Below are positions 11,038-21,698 of a DNA stretch of 64,000 nucleotides, piece after piece. Every line of letters starts with the position of its first letter. Position 1 is the first letter of the stretch. Where the stretch lies: the NCBI RefSeq assembly GCF_001642475.1, contig NW_019173963.1, positions 1 through 64,000 on the forward strand, in the 5' to 3' direction. The translations under genes and the position numbers were made by a program. The DNA comes from Fonsecaea monophora. Its lineage: Eukaryota > Ascomycota > Eurotiomycetes > Chaetothyriales > Herpotrichiellaceae. Below the pieces are notes generated by a model. It saw only the letters and a list, made by a program, of their open reading frames with translations, was not told where the DNA came from and made no database searches.

Positions 11038-11756
11038 TGTTTTATTGCTCTTCTGGTGCAATCGAAGGACGCAAAGAGATCGATATCCTGCGCCTCTAGA
11101 AGTGATGCTGAGTTGGTGGGTGAGGAAATTTGGAAATCTGAGTGCGGAACTCCCTTAGAAATCCCGCGCCACAAGAGAAATTGGGGTTTGTGGATTGAAA
11201 ATTCGCATTACCTGCCCTTCTCGGACAGTAACCTTGGCAATTTTGTTCGCCGGTTGTGAGCCGAGAATTACACGAACAAGACGCATAAACACTCTCATAC
11301 AACAACCGATGGAACATCAATCACAATACGAATATCATTTCCTAACACTTTCGATTTGAATCACAAAATACAATACTCAAGGGTCGCAAACGACACGATC
11401 ACAATCACACAGCGTCAACCTGCCATCCGTCCATCGTCGTTGCTGGCCAGAAACCCACCAGCCGTTGACTCCTTTGATGCTCCTTTCTGCGCCATTGCCT
11501 TGTCATGCCAAGTCCAATTCATTCGGTCCAGAGAATACACAATATTTTCATGACCTTCAAGATTCACGCTTTGTAGGAAGTTGTTCCATCATCCACTCCC
11601 ATTGTGGTATTCCAGATGTCAATGTACATGTCCCCAGTCGGAATGAGTGACTCCATAATTCGCCGATGCCTCTCGCTCATGGGCGGTGTCGGTCGCCCCC
11701 TTGTCGTTGCAGTATGGTCATAATGAAATGCTCAGCTGGTCGTGGAATTCGCAACA
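11038..11756. other. eL22 upstream region
   Basis: Contains the eL22 5' untranslated region, including a probable spliced leader intron (donor GT at 11211-11210), and the eL22 promoter. A 25-codon open frame starting at 11286 ends exactly at that donor; see the findings. The part near 11757 should be 3' untranslated sequence of CDC14. No other gene seen. Confidence 0.45.
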
Positions 11757-13843
11757 CTACCGCTTCACACCAACCGGTCCATGACTGGCACTGCCAACAC
11801 GGCCACTTGTCTTCCTGACCTTCATCTTATCCTCAACTCCGCTGCGCCGTGGTGACTCTCTAAGCGATCGAGTCTTCGGAACGCCCATGGTACCCATTCC
11901 ACTAGCAGATCGTGGGGTCTTTGGTCGGGCAGTTCCAGGTGGGTTCTTCTCACTCATAGTACTGAGCTTTAAATTCTCCTGTTCCTGGGCGAGCTCGTCC
12001 CATATGGCGTTTGTATCCTCTATCTGGAAGTTGATATCCCCATCGTCTTCGTAGATACCCATCGTGTCGCCCACGTCAAAAGTCTTGGTCATAGTTGTCG
12101 TGGTAGTGGTGTATGAGACGCTGCGAGCTTTGCCTTTACTACCAGGACTCTTGCTATGGCTTCGGCGGGACGCCGCTCGTTGTAGAATGAGCTCCTCTTC
12201 GCTTTCTGCGCCGTTCGTACTAACTCGGTGCGTCTCCACTGTGGCGACTTCGCTCTCAGACTTGTTGCCATTGATACGCACGGTACCCGAGGACGACCGA
12301 GCATATGGGTGACTTCGAGGATCCATTCGAGCATACTTTCGAGGTTGACCCGGTGTTGGCGCAGGGAGGTTTTCGTCCTGATAAGCTCCAGCAGTCGAGA
12401 CGTCATTGCCATCGATTTCGCCCAAAGCAGTTCTTTGGGTGCTTGAGCGATCTGGAGTCGCCGTCTGTGCTGCACCAGAAATACGTATGGGAGTCTTCGC
12501 TGTCATGACGCGAGGAGTCGAGGGCTTATTCAACTCCATTTTTGCCTTCCACTGATCTTCCAGGTACCATTCTCGAAACTGTCCCTGATTCAGATGCAGC
12601 CAGTGCTGTTGTGGTCCGACCACCATTCCAGGACGCATGAATCGCATGAACGAGATGACTTCATTTGCAGTAAAACCGTGGCGGTAGATCAAATAGGCTC
12701 CGATCAAGCACCCGGTTCTGCCGAGCCCAGCCTTGCAGTGGACCGCGATAGCTTTGCTCCTTGCGATGGTGTCATGGGCCAGCTTGATAAACTTGCGGAC
12801 AATGGGAAGGGCTGGACACGTTCCATCTTCGAAGATCATATCAATGTGTTGAATACCAAGAGCAGTAAAGTATGTTGGACAGTAGAGTTCTGAGTTGAGT
12901 CGAACAACCAAACCAACGTCACGTTGGACGAAATGAGCGAGGACGTTCTTGAAGGGCAGGGGTATCCTGGCACGCTGAACTTCTGGTATACAAGATGGCA
13001 GCGTTGCATAGGCTGGGGATGAGATGGGAATGGGTGTGGTTGGCTCAGATTGAGGAGATGCGAAGGCAACAAATTGGGGGCAGATCCAGTTGAAATCTCC
13101 CTGGTCAACTCGTTCGAATCGCTCGTATCTAGACACATTAGCGGTCGGCCCCAGAGGTTAGTCGAGCGACATACTCTTCGAGATTGAACTCCTTGAGCTG
13201 ACACAGATTTTCTTCTTTGGCTTTCCAGACGCCATACACCACATCCTGAATGTTGAGAATAAAATCGGCCTGGCTGTACCCTGCGTCTCGGAAGGGCATG
13301 TATGGAGGATCAGCTTGAGCAATAGGCGCAAGAGCAAGATGAGGAGGCCATGCTTGAATCAGGACCATATAGCATGCGACAAGACACGCAGCGTTCGCTC
13401 GACTCCTGGCGTCAGCCCTGCTCCAAAACACGACGGCTTTGTCGTTGTTGGCTGGGTCACCCAAGATTTCATGGAACTGGACGGCGAACCTATAGAGGTG
13501 GCCAATGTGCAGGGGGCCGAAGTCGGCGTGAAAAGCATTGTACAGAAGAGTGTCGTCGATGGTGAAATAGACCGGAGGAGGGCGCAGAGCAGCGGGAACA
13601 GGACCCGACTGCGCTTTGGAGGACTTTTTCTGCGGCGATTTCTTTACTTGCGTGGGATACGGGAAAGGAGTATGTTCGTTAGGTGCGTGAATGTAGGATG
13701 CGAGGTAGAGGCGATCTGTTGTGGAGAGAGTTGTCAGTGATGCGCATCGCAGTGAGGGGCATTGTTTTGGTTCATGGCTGTGTACCTTGAATGTATTCGA
13801 TGACCTGGCCGTAACTGGCAGGATGCACCAGCGAGGGTGCCAT
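11757..13843 (-). CDS. CDC14: Dual-specificity phosphatase CDC14
   Basis: Three exons: 13843-13786, 13715-13175 and 13128-11757, coding 656 residues. The 46-nt second intron joins FNLEE to YERFERV, restoring the family-typical EFNLEEYE..FERV sequence. The N-terminal phosphatase-like domain includes DRLYLASY and YNAFHADFGPLHIGHLYRF. The catalytic domain carries the signature HCKAGLGRTG (Cys near residue 331, Arg six residues on). The long C-terminal tail is Ser/Thr/basic-rich, as usual for CDC14, and probably holds localisation and phosphorylation sites. The enzyme removes CDK phosphates at SP sites to drive mitotic exit and septation; it normally shuttles between nucleolus, spindle pole and septum. 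Length fits fungal orthologues. Confidence 0.95.
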
Positions 13844-14486
13844 CACTGCTCACAGTTGACGAGGGATCGCCGACAATGGAATGATAGGATTCCGCACAGG
13901 TATTCAATGTCGCAGAAATTCTCGACAAGCTGGGGCGCTCGAGGCTGGAAAGAGGAGAAGCTATAAACAGTCTTGTGGAGATAGGAATGTCTCTAAGTTT
14001 GCAGCATATCACGAAGCAAAGGTAGTAGCGAAGATGCAGTAGAGTAGCCTGAGTACGATGGGACCTGGACGAAGACGGCGACAGAGGTTAAAGATGTGGT
14101 GCTTTGCAAGAGGAAGCAATGGGTGTATGTCTGAAGAATGCGAAGACCGGGCATGTATGGGTAATGAATGAAACGGGGAAGGGGTGGCAGCCCCAAAGTT
14201 CCCAGTGTCCCGTCGTCATGTTTACTTTTCGCCCCTGCATCATGGTATCCCAGCAACCGCTTATCGGGGTTTCAAACCGATCTTCCTGCACCCACTCCAA
14301 CATCACTGCTGTTTTGCCTAGGCGGCTGCCACTCCTACCTGAACCCAAACATCAATTTCAGATCTTCCCCTCGTGTCTGGCTCTTGATTCTGGACCACCT
14401 TGCCTCAACCCGGATTGACTGCCTAGGATCATTCCGCTTCTCTGGATGCGTTGCGGTGCCCTTTTTCCACTTCTGACGACTTGGCC
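13844..14486. other. CDC14-PCC1 divergent promoter region
   Basis: 643 bases between the start codons of two genes read in opposite directions. It must hold both promoters. No clear TATA box, repeat or additional coding signal was seen. Confidence 0.5.
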
Positions 14487-14891
14487 ATGGGCACTTCTCA
14501 ATCCGACTTTCCATGCTCATTGTGCGTTATCAATCTTCCCATCGATTCTTTGCGCAAAGCACTGACCACACTCCCACACAGGGTCATCGATATCCCTCTA
14601 CTAGACCATCGCCTCGCCTCCACGGCCATGCGCGCCCTACAAGTTGATGCTGAGCTATCGCCATTGGTTCGTCGAGAGTTCACTTTAGTCAAGCCAGGTT
14701 CTGTCAATGGTCATACAGTAGAGGGTGATGATGGATCACAAGATGCCCACAGGATTATTCTTCGCACCCAGTATAGCGCAACTACCAATCGCATGCTCCG
14801 TGTTGCCGTAAATGGCTTCATGGAGTCTCTAGGCGTTGTCCTGCAAGTCATGGAGGAACTAGATGTGGACATTCTACAATCAAGGTCATGA
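14487..14891 (+). CDS. PCC1: EKC/KEOPS complex subunit PCC1
   Basis: Two exons, 14487-14521 and 14582-14891, coding 114 residues. The 60-nt intron starts GTGCGT and ends CACACAG. Because its length is a multiple of three and it has no in-frame stop, the unspliced reading also stays open, but splicing restores the family-like FPCSLVIDIPLLDHRLA start. Conserved features follow: DAELSPLVRREF, the ATTNRMLRVAVNGFMESLG core and VMEELD near the end. Pcc1 is the small dimerising subunit of KEOPS, which with Kae1 and Bud32 makes the N6-threonylcarbamoyl adenosine of tRNA and affects telomeres and transcription. The ATG at 14451 is in frame but the extra 12 residues have no similarity. Confidence 0.9.
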   Translation: MGTSQSDFPCSLCVINLPIDSLRKALTTLPHRVIDIPLLDHRLASTAMRALQVDAELSPLVRREFTLVKPGSVNGHTVEGDDGSQDAHRIILRTQYSATTNRMLRVAVNGFMESLGVVLQVMEELDVDILQSRS

Positions 14892-15198
14892 CATTTACAC
14901 ATGATGTTCCCGATTTGTCTCTGGCCTCTTAAGATATGTTCAGTTCGAAACAATGGGCCAATCCATCTTTGGACTGCCGCCTTTGCCCGCACATCAAATC
15001 CTTGCCCGAGCTCTCCCCAATAGATAGCAGCTGAGTGATGTCTCGGTGCACCTCTGTGGCGCTGTGGAGAGTCTGGATCTGGCAAACCAAGTTCAATGAC
15101 ATCCGTCCTGGGTCAAGGTTAAGCCTTGGTCGCATAGCGGTCGATAGTTGAGAACTCGACTGACTCCTTCCTTTCGGAAGATGAGACATGGCCCTCCC
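14892..15198. other. Convergent 3' intergenic region
   Basis: 307 bases between two stop codons facing each other. Presumably 3' untranslated sequence of both genes; nothing else is visible. Confidence 0.45.
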
Positions 15199-17088
15199 CT
15201 ATTCTTTCTTCGACACGTACTCGTCTTCCGTAGAACAGGGCCGTTGCACACTTCCCACGCCACGAATGATGAAGCGAGCATCCGGAACATCACAGCGTGT
15301 CCGCGAAATTGCTTTCGATTTATGTCCGGTCGATATTGAGCTGTCGGTGCCAAGAGCAGCACCTCCGTAAGAGACCATGCCGAAGTAATCCGGTAAGAAG
15401 ACCACCCCTGGGCTGGTGGCGCCTGGGTCCTCTGCCATACAGTCCTGGGAGTCGGGGTCCGTGGCAGTGCCCAGTACGATAGTCGTGCCGTCTTTTTGCC
15501 GAGGGAACAACGCGGGCGTTGATAGGAATGTTCTTGTGCTGGTCTTGGGTGCAGAATCCACGGAACAAACTAGGAACTCGACCGTGCTGTCCACTGGAAC
15601 TATGCTACGCGACCCCAGCTCATGGAAGCCGCCTTGGTCGTCATCCAGGTCTGGAAACACAAGTGATGGCGCGTCGCCGATCTCGAAATCGACAGCTGAT
15701 TCCAGTGATAAGAGGCCTTGTCTCTTTCCCCAGCCTCCTCCGCCGCCTGAGACCTTGAAGAGCTGTGCTCCTTGCCAAAGCGGTTTCAGTGAGCCCGATT
15801 TTTGGGTATCCTTGTTTGCATCCGCATCCGCGTTGAACGATGGAGTCCCTGGTGAACGAATCAGACCAAAGACGAGGAGTGGACCCCGAACCATGCTCGT
15901 GGGATTCGACTTAATGTATGCTGAAACGGCTGTCTCGAGCTCTTGAGAGGCAGGGACAGCCTCGCCGTCGACTTCAATCTGACGAAGCACATTTCCCATG
16001 GATCGAACGACCTTTCTCGGCTTTGTTAGTGCGTGTAATGGCGCAGATCCGCCGTCTACAAAACAATCTCCCGGGCAGGGAAGGTTCATTTGAAATGATT
16101 TGAGAGTCTTTCTGCCAAGATAGCTGATGGTTGGTTCCTCTGACTCAGTGAGCTTCATCCTCCACGAGTCTTGGAAAAGAGTTGTTCGTCGTTCATTGAC
16201 GAAAATGGTGTTGGCGACGGGTAATGCGACATGCCGCACGGATGGCGCGAGTTGTGCTGCTTGATCCGGAGAGCTCGCTTCAGCGGAGGAGCAAAATTTC
16301 AATGTTGTGGCGGAGTTGTTATCTGCTTCCTCAACCCATTCCGATTGGGAATAAACCGATCGGGCGTCGAAATTCTTAGAGGTCATGAAGAGCGCCAGTC
16401 CTTCAGTACTAGCCGCCGTTGTAGGGGATTCATTTCCATCTGGATCCCCTTCGATATCAGGAGGGACTGGAAGCGCGTCAACCACAGCAGTGATGCACTT
16501 TATCGTTTTCTCAATAGATTTGCCTTTCACAAAAGTTCGGCGGCCAGCGTACAACGAAGGCAGGACATGCTGAAGAAAAGCAGATGGCTCGAGCAGAGAA
16601 GCCAAAGACGGTGTAACGAACAGGATCAAGATCTTGACCAAGGATTTGTTGTCACAATATCTGGGCAGCTCTGAACGTAACCTTGCGGGATCCTGTCTCC
16701 GTTAGCCAGGGTCTGATATGCTCGAGGGTGGAATCTAGGAATCTCTAAGACATAGACCAGCTCAGCTGCTACTCACCACAAGGGCCGGACTCCTGGTTAA
16801 CCAGGTCACACCCGCACGGACAGAGCGATTTGTATCGTCTGAATGCCTTGGTGTGATGATCGAAGGATATTGCCCCTTGGACTTTACGCCTGAGAAAGAC
16901 GTGGCGTTTCCATTTGATGATCTTGGTAGTCTGACTCTTCGAAATGTATAATCCTGTAGTTTGATCCTTCGCCAAGCAATGGGACGGCTGCGTTGTGCAC
17001 TCATACACCGTTTGAAGTTTGCCACGTGAGATGAGCTGGCATGGATTAGTAGCCTGTCTCGAGAGTCGTGAACAAGGACGTTTAGCAT
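15199..17088 (-). CDS. Conserved fungal protein of unknown function, probable mitochondrial presequence
   Basis: Two exons: 17088-16777 and 16692-15199. The intron is GTGAGT...GACAG, and both sides are in phase 0, joining TRSPALV to DPARLRSEL. This gives 601 residues from the ATG at 17088, or 573 from an in-frame ATG at 17004. The latter start, MSAQRSRPIAWRRIKLQ, is Arg-rich without acidic residues, as in mitochondrial targeting sequences. The body includes KILILFVTPSLASLLEPSAF (hydrophobic) near residue 115, a VRGPLLVFGLIRSPGTPSF block, and GGGGGWGKRQGLLSL. The C-terminus contains DARFIIRGVGS. The continuous 480-codon frame and the Gly-rich and hydrophobic blocks indicate a real gene. I cannot assign a family or reaction. 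Confidence 0.75.
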
Positions 17089-17708
17089 AACTGGCAGGTC
17101 GACCTAGATGTTGTTTGTATGGGGGCCGTAGATTCTGTGAGGTATGAACTAAAGCGATGGGAGAATATGAGAAACAGAAGATATGGGATAGTAAAGAAAG
17201 CCTTCTCAATTAGTAGAGAGCCTTACGATCGTTGTTACTGTAGTGCAAGTACGGTAGTGACCGTCATAAGAGCTCATAGAAGCTCTGCACGTCGAGGCAA
17301 GCGGATAAACTCAATGCTGTGTCTGACACCAATAAAGCAGGTGAGAGAATTCCAATGGAGGTGCAATCAAGTTCTCTGTCAGACCAAACCCCTTTTTCAT
17401 CTCTCACTGGTCTGCCCACTTGGGGCCAAGATCAAGAAAGGAGCGAATCAATTACACAGATTAAAACTAAAGCACGAGCTATTCATACAACAGATATTTG
17501 CTAGCGCCAAGGAGATGATGGAACAAGTTCTGAAATTAATTTCGATGTGTCTGTTCTATCAATCTGATACCACTTGGGACTTCTTCTCATGTTATACATA
17601 ATATACCTTGGATAGCAAGCGGCTGCACTAGCGCTCTACCACATCTTGCTCAAGAACATCGTTGATAATACACATAAATCCTGAACGACAGATCCTTACC
17701 TTCATATC
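17089..17708. other. Intergenic, no gene recognised
   Basis: 620 bases, somewhat AT-rich. The longest open frame (160 codons, plus strand) shows no similarity and poor composition. It separates the promoter of the gene to the left from the 3' end of the CFEM gene. Confidence 0.45.
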
Positions 17709-19961
17709 TCAAATTTCAACAGTCAGATACAAATCACCACTGCTCGATTTACTCGGGGTCAATCGGGCTTTCGAGGACGGCGACCGTTGTGGAACAATGA
17801 GATTCACTGTTCTCGTACTAGTGTTCGTGACTTCGTTCCCAGGCTGATCGATACCTTGCAAAGGGGGTCCCTTGTTACCACTTGGTGATTTGCTACCGAG
17901 TTCGCTCAAACTGGCTTTGGGAGGCTTCGATACGGGAGGAAAGGGAAATTCGACAATGTAATCGGAGAGGTATCCGTCGGAGGAGGTGGTATCTGTTTGC
18001 ACAAAGCTTAGTTCTGCGCGAACAAGCTGATCCCTGGTTTGTCGCAAAGGTGAAGTTGATGGTGGTACAAAGGCCGACGAAGGGGACAGATTGAGGCTTG
18101 CTCGAAGCTGGGCAGGCCTATCTGCCTGTCTGGATATGGCGGCCGAACGAGGAATCTGAGGATACCTCAAATCTTTAATGGGACTCTCTTGCGCCGGTGA
18201 GACGCTACGAATGTTGAGGGGGATAATAGATGTCGTCATTGTGTTGACGTCCATCCCAAGCTGTTTGGTTGCTTCTTCAGGCGTTGTGTCTTCCTCAATC
18301 TCGGTATAGATGGAGCTGGTGGAACTCTGTCTTTCCGTGCGACGGCTCACAGGCAGCGTCTGTCTACTTGCAGGAAGCGACGCTGATTCAGATAGCGCCG
18401 GGAGATTCCGTGGCTGTGTAGGAGGCTCCACGGGCGGAGTGTTGATGACCCGAAGAGGGAGTCTCGCTGGAGGCTTTTTCCTCAGGACCTTTCTATTTGC
18501 GTACATTGACGATGGGGGCAGCTTGTGCTCAACGACTGGAAGTGCCAGTTGCGATGTAGCGGGTGCCCGGACGTTAACAGACGGCGAGGCCAAGTCAACG
18601 TTGCCGTTGTCGTAGGTTGGAGTTAGAGGAATCCTTGCTGTCTGTCCTGCAGACTTAGCAGGGCTTTCGGGCAATGCGGGTAATCTCAGGTTCGGAGGTG
18701 GGCCCCGTGGCCGATGTGACAGAGGTGGTTTCTCAAGTATGAACGGCTGATTGTCGACGAAAATTCGCTCTGGTTCTTGTGGTTTTGCTTCCGGCTCATC
18801 GTCAAACTCGGTGGCCTCACTGACAGGTCGCTGCGTATATCTCCTCCGTTCCCTGGTGGCGTCGATATCGAGTGGTGCGGGCCAAAGAACTGCAGGAGGC
18901 ACCTCTGGTAGTAGCCGCGAGAAGCTTTGTTGAGAGGATGCGCTGACAGGGGAGTGTTCGCCGGGCATTTTTGGCGAGACGGCTATACCAATCTCTTCTG
19001 GTCTGATGCTCTTCCGCCAGAAGCTTCGCCTCTTTTCTTCCGTCGGTTGTTGCGGAGCATAGAAGCGACCCGGAGTATTTGATACTGTAGGGGGAGTTCC
19101 AAGGTTACCGAGGGTTGGCTGACTCTGTTTCTCAAAGCTCTGAGGGTTTACAGGTGGTGACGGTTCGATTAATCGTGAGCGCCTTTGGCTACGTCGATGC
19201 ATTTGACGCCGCTTTCGCATCCAGAATGAAAGAATGAGCAGTCCAATAACGATAGCAATAGTCGCGGCACCCCCGATCGCAATCCCTGCAATTTGAGTGG
19301 TAGAGAGACCAGATCTAGGAGTTGCCTGTTCCGGCACAGCAGCAGCTCCTGATGTCGTGGAGGACTCGGTCGACCGGCGAGTGGTTTGGTCTACCATAGT
19401 ATTCGTTGGAGTCTCTGTTGGCGCAAGTGAACCTGCAGACGTTGGCCATGCCTCTGATGTTACCATCATCCATGTTGGTGTGTCCGTTGCCATCACAATG
19501 GTGCTGACCTCCATGGTGGATGTTGGATTTCCTATAGTTGCGGGTAGGCTCTTCATAGTGGTAGATGTCGTGGTGGAAGGCCCAATGATTGTAGCAGTGA
19601 TGGTTCGAGCAGTCCTCGGTTGAGCTCCTGGCACAGAGTTGCAGACGCCGTAAACCTCCACGTCCTCCTGATCGTCTGCTATACAAACAGAGACCACACA
19701 CTGTACGGCACCTTCGCCAATTGTAAGTCCCGAAATGTTAGATTGTGCACAGAGGTATTCGATGTCTGAGGTATTTGCACATGTGGCCCCTGGATAGTTT
19801 TGGCTTGCAAACTGTTGGATGCAGGCAACTGCGCAACTGGGAGTAACAGCGAGAAGGGAGGGAGGAAGGCAGGTGTTTGTCGACGTCTGTTGGGCCCGGA
19901 GCTTATCGCCATCGATAGGATTCGACAACCGCCTGTGGAAGATCCGCGTATGGTCATCCAT
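17709..19961 (-). CDS. CFEM-domain single-pass membrane protein
   Basis: The main exon codes about 730-750 residues. Near its start is a CFEM-like eight-cysteine domain (NTC, SCAVAC, ATC, YLC, VQC, VSVC, YGVC), followed by a Ser/Thr/Pro-rich stalk of about 120 residues, a transmembrane segment (IAGIAIGGAATIAIVIGLLI, about residues 225-245), a basic stop-transfer stretch (MRKRRQMHRRSQRRSR) and a cytoplasmic tail of ~480 residues rich in Pro and Ser. CFEM proteins are extracytoplasmic and act in haem/iron capture, cell-wall anchoring or as receptors. No signal peptide follows the ATG at 19961, so an upstream exon is likely. A hydrophobic leader can be read at about 20130-20045 (MRGSRCLPLSLNTVALW...), but its splice to the CFEM exon could not be fixed. 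The long tail suggests sensing rather than simple wall anchoring (inference). Confidence 0.8.
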   Translation of the reverse strand: MDDHTRIFHRRLSNPIDGDKLRAQQTSTNTCLPPSLLAVTPSCAVACIQQFASQNYPGATCANTSDIEYLCAQSNISGLTIGEGAVQCVVSVCIADDQEDVEVYGVCNSVPGAQPRTARTITATIIGPSTTTSTTMKSLPATIGNPTSTMEVSTIVMATDTPTWMMVTSEAWPTSAGSLAPTETPTNTMVDQTTRRSTESSTTSGAAAVPEQATPRSGLSTTQIAGIAIGGAATIAIVIGLLILSFWMRKRRQMHRRSQRRSRLIEPSPPVNPQSFEKQSQPTLGNLGTPPTVSNTPGRFYAPQQPTEEKRRSFWRKSIRPEEIGIAVSPKMPGEHSPVSASSQQSFSRLLPEVPPAVLWPAPLDIDATRERRRYTQRPVSEATEFDDEPEAKPQEPERIFVDNQPFILEKPPLSHRPRGPPPNLRLPALPESPAKSAGQTARIPLTPTYDNGNVDLASPSVNVRAPATSQLALPVVEHKLPPSSMYANRKVLRKKPPARLPLRVINTPPVEPPTQPRNLPALSESASLPASRQTLPVSRRTERQSSTSSIYTEIEEDTTPEEATKQLGMDVNTMTTSIIPLNIRSVSPAQESPIKDLRYPQIPRSAAISRQADRPAQLRASLNLSPSSAFVPPSTSPLRQTRDQLVRAELSFVQTDTTSSDGYLSDYIVEFPFPPVSKPPKASLSELGSKSPSGNKGPPLQGIDQPGNEVTNTSTRTVNLIVPQRSPSSKARLTPSKSSSGDLYLTVEI

Positions 19962-21384
19962 ATCAACAGGGTCGCCTTTGTCATCGTTGAGGCATCATGG
20001 GGGTCGAAGTGGCCGTTTGCGGAAATAGTTCTGGGAACAGTGACTACACAGTACATGAGCAGGTAAGTAGCAAGCAGCGCCAAAGCGCAACAGTGTTCAA
20101 TGACAATGGCAAACACCGTGAACCTCGCATATGTAACGCGAGAGAGGACCTGGGAGTCTTTTAATGGTGAGGGTGCCCTTGTTCTTACCTCACCCCTCGA
20201 CAAGCGCGGATGCAAAATTTTTGTCCCTGGAAAAGGACATTCTAACGGGAGCATGACGATGGCGGCTGGGATATTGACCTGCGATAGGCCGTATAGCCTG
20301 AAACCCATAGAGCATCATGGTGGGCGTGGTCGAATGTGAGGCATTGGATGAAGCATAGTCGCTGAGCCCAGCGGTTAGGGCTGGTCGTGACTGACCACGA
20401 CACTCTCACGTGACTGTTGGTTCCCCCTGGCGAACCCCCAGATGGGGAAATGTCTGTAGGGCTCCGTAGGGTTCGGATATGACCGGCGGTTACAGGGCGC
20501 TTCCACCACTCGATTAGGATGAGTGGCATCATATTACTACGCAAAGACTTTGGGACTTTTTTGACTCTATTATATCGCGGTCTTCAAGTTGTAGCGCAAT
20601 CCCAATATGTGTCCGTACTCTCAAGGCTTGCGACCAGTGTTCCCCTCTGGCACGGCCTCATCTCATCGACACTGTTTGCGCCAGCACCACAGCACTGCGC
20701 TACTTGGGGATTTTGTCATGCTGCGACAGGCCACCAAGGGTACTTTCCTGGTCATGCACGACTTAAGATTGCCAATCAATCGGTTCAGCCCTAGATGACG
20801 CATCTTGACCGTTGAATACGGGATTAAGGGTTGGCGTCACCAGGCTTCCACAAATCTCCAAACTGTTATCCAGGAGGCTCGGACATGGCAGTTCCGGAGC
20901 TCGTCTTGGTCTCACCATTTCCCGCAAAATCGCTAGACCAGGGGCAGAAAGCTCATTTAAACGATCAAGGAATAAAATATTAGAAATTCATATGAATCGG
21001 ATGTAAAATGTGTCTCATTATGCTGAATTAAGACCTCTGCATCCAAACCACGCACAGCAGAAAGGGGACCTTTGTGCACCGAAGTTGGACGGAGAGGCTC
21101 CCATCCGTCTAGCAAACAAGTCGGTCCCTCGGCCAAGGTCACACCACCCTATCCAGTCTCAATACCCAGTTTCATTCCAGCAGGATCTTTGTGATTTCCG
21201 TGCGAGATCGGACTCGTGCCGAGGATGAGATTGTGGGCATTATGAGGAGTGTGTTGTGTTTTGTGTCATGCTCCGAGAATCAAAAGCAGGTGGGGGATAT
21301 CAAGATAAGACGAGGTGATGTCGGCCCTCGACAGAAAGAGGAAAGGTTTCGACGGTTGATGACATGACATTAGGTTCTTATCAC
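19962..21384. other. Upstream region of the CFEM gene
   Basis: Contains the probable missing 5' exon (signal peptide) of the CFEM gene at about 20045-20130 and its promoter, then about 1.2 kb without recognisable coding. Bases 21300-21384 are likely the 3' untranslated region of PMP3. Confidence 0.4.
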
Positions 21385-21698
21385 TCAGTATTTCAGGATA
21401 ATGTAGCTGTTGCAATGTTGTTAGCTTCAATTCCGGGCGAAGACGACCGGGCGCGTCTTTCTACGTACAGAGCGTGAATGATACCCGGGATATAACCCAG
21501 GATTGTCAACAGGATGTTGATGAAAAAGTCGGCATTGCAACCTCGCTCGAGAAAGACACCAAGAGGTGGAAGGATGATGGCAAGGATAATCTTGCAGATG
21601 TCGCTGGAGGTAGCTGGTCAGCTCTGGTGGGCGCACTGCGCGGAAGGGGACGGAAGGTGGAAGGCGGAACAAGTGACTTACGATGCTGTGAAAGGCAT
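21385..21698 (-). CDS. PMP3: Plasma membrane proteolipid 3 (PMP3/UPF0057)
   Basis: Three exons: 21698-21682, 21603-21469 and 21406-21385, coding 57 residues. Splicing joins MPFTAS to DICKIILAI and HAL to YIILKY, recreating the complete family pattern. Two membrane segments flank the conserved LPPLGVFLERGC loop; the second is INILLTILGYIPGIIHALYI. PMP3 proteins are tiny plasma-membrane proteolipids that influence membrane potential and tolerance to salt and cations in yeast and plants. The last exon is only 22 nt (YIILKY plus stop). Without splicing the frame would run into unrelated sequence, so gene callers working on open frames will miss it. Confidence 0.95.

Noticed and set aside
17590..17650. 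Minus-strand GGTAGAGCGC string resembling part of a tRNA
   Set aside because: No B-box (GGTTCGANTCC) follows at the right distance and no cloverleaf or acceptor stem can be paired.
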